This document shows, piece after piece, positions 5,035 to 8,493 of a stretch of DNA of 8,493 bases. This DNA comes from Acidobacteriota bacterium. Lineage in GTDB: Bacteria > Acidobacteriota > UBA6911 > RPQK01 > JADFOI01. How positions within the stretch are numbered: position 1 is the first letter of the stretch; each line of letters starts with the position of its first letter. The stretch covers positions 1 through 8,493 of the forward strand of contig JAPUKI010000209.1 of assembly GCA_027295745.1 (NCBI GenBank), in the 5' to 3' direction. A program made the translations under genes and the position numbers. The notes below the pieces were generated by a model. It was not told the DNA's origin, did not search any database, and saw only the letters and a program-made list of their open reading frames with translations.

Positions 5035-6404
5035 CTGGAACTAGCAGGAGAAGAATAGAAGCGGCTCAAGTGAAGAAAGATACCGATCCCTACCTTTCCA
5101 GCTTTGACCGGCTCGAAAAGGAATTAGCCGGTCAGCAGCCGACTTGGCTTGAGCAAATTCGCAAGGCGGCGATTCTCCGCTTCTCTGAACTCGGATTTCC
5201 TTCGTCTCGCCAGGAAGAGTGGAAATACACCGAAGTGGCACCCATCCGGAGGACTTCTTTTCAACCTGCCGCCTATGAATTGAATGGTTTGTCGACCGAT
5301 AGGCTGGATGGGCTGACTTTCGCCAACCTGCAATGCCCTCGGCTTGTCTTCCTCAACGGTCATTACTCAGCTGAGTTATCTTCACTTCAAGGGCTGCCTG
5401 AGACGGTTCAGGTGGAGAGTCTGGCCAAAGTTCTTAAGCAGAATCCAGATCTGGTGAAACCCCACCTCACCCGGCATGCTCGCTATGAGGATCATTCCTT
5501 CGTGGCCCTCAATACGGCTTTGTTCCAGGATGGAGCATGGGTCCATATTCCCAAGGGAGAGGTGGTTCAGAAGCCGATTCATTTGTTGTACATCTCCACG
5601 GCAGCTGAAGAAGCGGTGGTGCTCCATCCCCGGAATCTGATCCTGGTGGAGTGCAACAGCCAGGTCACTCTTGTGGAAAGTTATGTAGGCTTGCGAGAGG
5701 GAGTCTATTTCACGAACACGGTGACGGAGATCGTGGCCGCTGAGAACGCGGTGGTTGATCACTACAAATTACACCTTGAGAGTAAGAAGGCATTCCACAT
5801 TGCTACTATGCAAGTGCACCAGGGTCGCAGCAGCAGCGTCAGGACCTTCAATGCCACACTGGGCGGAGCCCTCACCAGGAATGAAGTCAACGTTGTGCTG
5901 GATGGAGAAGGTGCGGAGTGTTCCCTGGAGGGAATCTATTTAATTTCCGGCCGGCAACACGTAGATAACCACACTCGACTCGAGCACGCCAAGCCACACT
6001 GCGACAGCCGGGAGATCTATAAAGGGATTCTGGACGAGAAGGCGACCGGGGTATTCCACGGCCGCATCGTGGTCCTCCCAGGCGCTCAGAAAACAGACTC
6101 CAAACAAACCAACAATAACCTCTTGCTTTCGGACGAAGCTCTGATCAACACGAAGCCGCAGTTGGAGATCTACGCTAACGACGTGAAGTGCACCCATGGA
6201 GCGACCATCGGTCAGCTCGACCAAAATGCGCTTTTTTACCTGCGCTCGCGTGGGATCGACAAGACAACTGCCCGCAGTCTTTTAATTTATGCCTTTGCCA
6301 ACCAGGTCGTCAGTCGGATCAAAGTTGAAGCCGTGCGCAACGAGCTTGACAACTATCTCTTCTCGTGGCTCCCGGAGGGTCATCTCCTCCAGGCGGCAGT
6401 TTAG
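5031..6404 (+). CDS. sufD: SufD, Fe-S cluster assembly scaffold partner
   Basis: Cytoplasmic partner of SufB in the SufBCD scaffold, thought to help bring iron and form the cluster at the SufB-SufD interface. It has up to 457 residues. The alpha-helical N-terminal part (FSELGFPSSRQEEWKYTEVAPI) and the beta-helix core are typical. The C-terminal part holds KCTHGATIGQLDQNALFYLRS with Cys387 and His389, equivalent to E. coli SufD Cys358 and His360. The GTG at 5031 overlaps the sufC stop as GTGA and lacks a close Shine-Dalgarno, suggesting re-initiation after sufC. A second in-frame GTG at 5070 would remove 13 residues, but its AGGAG at 5046-5050 is too far away. The exact start is therefore uncertain; the identity is not. 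Confidence 0.96.
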   Translation: MTGTSRRRIEAAQVKKDTDPYLSSFDRLEKELAGQQPTWLEQIRKAAILRFSELGFPSSRQEEWKYTEVAPIRRTSFQPAAYELNGLSTDRLDGLTFANLQCPRLVFLNGHYSAELSSLQGLPETVQVESLAKVLKQNPDLVKPHLTRHARYEDHSFVALNTALFQDGAWVHIPKGEVVQKPIHLLYISTAAEEAVVLHPRNLILVECNSQVTLVESYVGLREGVYFTNTVTEIVAAENAVVDHYKLHLESKKAFHIATMQVHQGRSSSVRTFNATLGGALTRNEVNVVLDGEGAECSLEGIYLISGRQHVDNHTRLEHAKPHCDSREIYKGILDEKATGVFHGRIVVLPGAQKTDSKQTNNNLLLSDEALINTKPQLEIYANDVKCTHGATIGQLDQNALFYLRSRGIDKTTARSLLIYAFANQVVSRIKVEAVRNELDNYLFSWLPEGHLLQAAV

Positions 6405-6437
6405 CGAGGAGCAGGGAAAGAGAGAGAGGAAAAGAGA

Positions 6438-7709
6438 GTGAAAGCAGGTCAGCAGATCATGGTACCGGATTCCTATCGAGGCGTGAGTTCAGAGCTCGAT
6501 GTGGAGAAGATCCGGGCAGACTTCCCGATCTTGAGAGAAAAGATCTACGGTAAGCCCCTTGTGTACCTGGACAGTGCGGCCACGACTCAGAAACCACAGG
6601 TGGTCATTGATGCCATCAGCCACTACTACTCGAGGGATAACTCGAATATTCATCGCGGCGTGTATCTTTTGAGTCAGAGGGCCACTGATGGCTACGAGGG
6701 AGCACGGATCAAGGTGCAGCGTTTCATCAATGCAGCGGAGTTACGGGAAATTATTTTTGTCCGCAGTGCCACTGAAGCCATTAACCTGGTTGCCCAAACC
6801 TACGGCCGGGAACATGTGCAAGCTGGAGATGAAGTGATTGTCTCGGCCATGGAGCACCATTCCAATATTGTTCCCTGGCAGATCCTCTGCCAGGAAAAGG
6901 GTGCCACACTGCGTGTCATCCCCATGAATGATGAGGGAGAACTATTGCTCGACGAATATGGGAAGCTTCTCAATTCCCGCACTCGCCTGCTGGCAGTGGT
7001 TCATGTCGCCAATGCCATCGGGACCATTAACCCGATTCAGGAGATCATCCAGCAAGCTCACCAGCATGATGTTCCAGTACTTGTTGACGGTGCTCAATCG
7101 GCTGCTCATTTGGAAGTGGATGTTCAAGCTCTTGATTGTGATTTTTATGCCTTCTCCGGGCACAAGCTTTATGGGCCGACCGGGGTGGGGATTCTCTACG
7201 GAAAGGCCAATTTGCTGGAGTCCATGCCTCCTTATCAGGGGGGTGGCGAGATGATCAGCTCGGTGACTTTCGAGAAGACCACATACAATGTTCTTCCCCA
7301 TAAATTTGAAGCCGGGACGCCCAACATTGTAGGTAGCATCGGACTCGGTGCGGCCGTCGATTATGTGAGCGAAATCGGCTTGAAGAACATTGCCGCCTAT
7401 GAAAAGGAGCTTCTCCTGTATGCTACCCAGCAGCTCTCTGCCATATCTGGATTGCGCCTCATTGGAACAGCCCAAGAGAAGGCCAGCATTCTCTCCTTTG
7501 TGATTGAAGGTATCCATGCCCATGATGTGGGTACGATTCTGGATCAGCAGGGCATCGCGGTTCGCACCGGGCACCACTGCGCGCAACCCGCCATGGACCG
7601 TTTCCAGGTACCCGCAACTGCACGGGTCTCACTGGCCTTTTACAATACGAAGGGAGAAATCGATGCCTTGGTCAAGGGAATCCAGCGGGTGATCGAGGTC
7701 TTCAGTTAA
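6438..7709 (+). CDS. sufS: SufS, PLP-dependent cysteine desulfurase
   Basis: Converts L-cysteine to L-alanine and holds the sulfur as a cysteine persulfide for cluster assembly in the cytoplasm. It has 423 residues; numbering runs 17 ahead of E. coli SufS. His140 in MEHHSN stacks on the cofactor, Asp217 and Gln220 in VDGAQSAAH contact PLP, Lys243 in SGHKLYGPTG forms the Schiff base, and Cys381 in RTGHHCAQP is the persulfide cysteine, with Arg376 for the substrate carboxylate. The short, ordered Cys loop marks the group II (SufS/CsdA) desulfurases that need a sulfur acceptor. I chose GTG at 6438 because AGAGGA (6425-6430) lies seven bases upstream; the ATG at 6459 has a weaker site. It is 33 bases from sufD and directly abuts sufU. 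Confidence 0.97.
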   Translation: MKAGQQIMVPDSYRGVSSELDVEKIRADFPILREKIYGKPLVYLDSAATTQKPQVVIDAISHYYSRDNSNIHRGVYLLSQRATDGYEGARIKVQRFINAAELREIIFVRSATEAINLVAQTYGREHVQAGDEVIVSAMEHHSNIVPWQILCQEKGATLRVIPMNDEGELLLDEYGKLLNSRTRLLAVVHVANAIGTINPIQEIIQQAHQHDVPVLVDGAQSAAHLEVDVQALDCDFYAFSGHKLYGPTGVGILYGKANLLESMPPYQGGGEMISSVTFEKTTYNVLPHKFEAGTPNIVGSIGLGAAVDYVSEIGLKNIAAYEKELLLYATQQLSAISGLRLIGTAQEKASILSFVIEGIHAHDVGTILDQQGIAVRTGHHCAQPAMDRFQVPATARVSLAFYNTKGEIDALVKGIQRVIEVFS

Positions 7710-8153
7710 ATGTCCTACCTGAACGACCTTTACCAGGAAGTTATCCTTGATCACAGCAAGAATCCTCGAAATTGCAGTGCCCTTCCGGAGGCAAACCGGC
7801 AGGCAGAGGGTTATAATCCCCTGTGTGGCGACAAGGTCACCGTCTATCTGAAGCTGGAAGATGGAATTGTCCAAGACATCAGCTTTGAGGGTGTGGGCTG
7901 TGCCATCTCGACGGCCTCTGCCTCGCTGATGACGGAGGCGTTAAAAGGAAAGAGTGTGATGGAGGTTGAGGCTTTGTTCGGGAGCTTTCATTCTCTGGTG
8001 ACGGGCAAAGGGGGTGAACCTGAGCAGTTGGGAAAGCTGGCGGTATTTCACGGCGTCAGTGAATTTCCGGTGCGGGTGAAGTGCGCCACTCTTGTCTGGC
8101 ATACGCTGAAGGCGGCGTTGAAGGAGAAACAGCAGGCCGTTTCTACAGAATGA
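7710..8153 (+). CDS. sufU: SufU, zinc-dependent sulfurtransferase partner of SufS
   Basis: Accepts the persulfide from SufS and delivers sulfur to SufBCD, taking the place of SufE. It has 147 residues with an IscU-like fold. The zinc ligands Cys39 and Asp41 (NPLCGDKVTV), Cys64 (GVGCAIS) and Cys125 (RVKCATLVWHTL) correspond to the B. subtilis SufU set. The stretch from about 92 to 118 (FHSLVTGKGGEPEQLGKLAV) is the family insertion that separates SufU from IscU, and the LPPVK chaperone motif of IscU is absent. The ATG follows the sufS TAA with no gap, and GAGGT at 7695-7699 inside sufS is ten bases upstream, so the two are translationally coupled, fitting their physical partnership. A structural scaffold role is less likely given these features. 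Confidence 0.96.
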   Translation: MSYLNDLYQEVILDHSKNPRNCSALPEANRQAEGYNPLCGDKVTVYLKLEDGIVQDISFEGVGCAISTASASLMTEALKGKSVMEVEALFGSFHSLVTGKGGEPEQLGKLAVFHGVSEFPVRVKCATLVWHTLKAALKEKQQAVSTE

Positions 8154-8167
8154 CAGGAGAGAATCTT

Positions 8168-8493
8168 ATGGAAGAGCAATCTAACCAGCAGCAGCCAGCA
8201 GATAAAAGCCAATCGGTCAGCAGTGACGAGATCAAAGAAAAGGTCATCGCTGTCCTGCGGACGGTGTATGACCCGGAGATTCCGGTGGACATCTACGAGT
8301 TGGGGCTGGTGTATGACATCGATGTGAAACCCTCGGGGGTGGTTGACCTGAAGATGACCTTGACTTCTCCCATGTGTCCGGTTGCTGAAACACTGCCTCC
8401 GGAAGTGGAGTCCAAAATCGGTAAGGTTTCCGGGGTCACCGAGGCATCCGTTGAGGTGGTGTGGGATCCACCCTGGACCATGGAGATGATGTC
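8168..8493 (+). CDS. sufT: SufT / DUF59 (MIP18-like) Fe-S maturation protein, partial at the 3' end
   Basis: Accessory factor for iron-sulfur protein maturation in the cytoplasm; homologues of this DUF59 family take part in cluster delivery. The first 108 codons are visible and the gene runs off the window. A polar N-terminal lead (residues 1-20) is followed by the DUF59 domain, with DPEIPVDIYELGLVYDI from Asp35, TSPMCPVAETLP with the conserved Cys70, and VEVVWDPPWTMEMM near the end, which is close to the usual C-terminal motif. The ATG at 8168 has AGGAGA at 8155-8160, seven bases upstream. It follows sufU by 14 bases, so it belongs to the operon. An independent ORF call is likely to miss it because no stop lies inside the window. 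Confidence 0.93.
   Translation, partial: MEEQSNQQQPADKSQSVSSDEIKEKVIAVLRTVYDPEIPVDIYELGLVYDIDVKPSGVVDLKMTLTSPMCPVAETLPPEVESKIGKVSGVTEASVEVVWDPPWTMEMM

Noticed and set aside
6942..7586. Long minus-strand open frame (214 codons) inside sufS.
   Set aside because: It lies antisense to conserved sufS coding sequence and shows no domain or start signal.
1..8493. CRISPR arrays, tRNA or rRNA genes, toxin-antitoxin or defence genes.
   Set aside because: No regularly spaced repeats, no cloverleaf or rRNA-like segments, and every substantial open frame is accounted for by the genes listed.

Overview
The window suggests an uncultured bacterium of moderate GC content, probably in Acidobacteriota. The main pointer is a secreted von Willebrand A protein of the 'VWFA-related Acidobacterial domain' type. 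The SUF gene set is also compatible with that phylum but is not diagnostic. The assignment is an inference from family content only.

Layout. Positions 1-93 are non-coding and hold clustered G and C homopolymer runs. A membrane phosphatase-like gene of the PAP2 superfamily lies on the minus strand (94-1008). It is divergent from a secreted VWA-domain gene on the plus strand (1077-2072), and the 68-base gap between them carries a shared TATATAAT box. From about 2061 to the right edge everything is one plus-strand SUF iron-sulfur cluster assembly operon: an Rrf2-family regulator (2147-2599), sufB (2650-4098), sufC (4270-5034), sufD (5031-6404), sufS (6438-7709), sufU (7710-8153) and a sufT/DUF59 gene cut by the window end (8168-8493).

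How the genes work together. SufS is a PLP-dependent cysteine desulfurase that takes sulfur from cysteine. SufU accepts the persulfide and passes it on. SufB2C2D/SufBC2D is the ATP-driven scaffold on which the cluster is built. SufT is an accessory maturation factor. The Rrf2 regulator has three cysteines in the IscR/SUF-regulator arrangement and probably senses cluster status. A strong TTGACA promoter overlaps the VWA stop codon. An 8-bp perfect inverted repeat (2101-2123) lies just downstream of it, and a degenerate copy 32 bp upstream covers the -10 box, which looks like a two-site autorepression arrangement.

The key residues of SufB, SufC, SufD, SufS and SufU are all present, so the pathway looks intact. 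The most unusual feature is a 164-bp MITE-like element (4099-4262) between sufB and sufC. It has 35-bp imperfect terminal inverted repeats (27/35 matches), a GC-rich core, and possible TA target duplications typical of the IS630/Tc1-mariner superfamily. It starts directly after the sufB stop codon and ends 7 bases before the sufC start, so the only Shine-Dalgarno-like stretch for sufC lies inside its right end.
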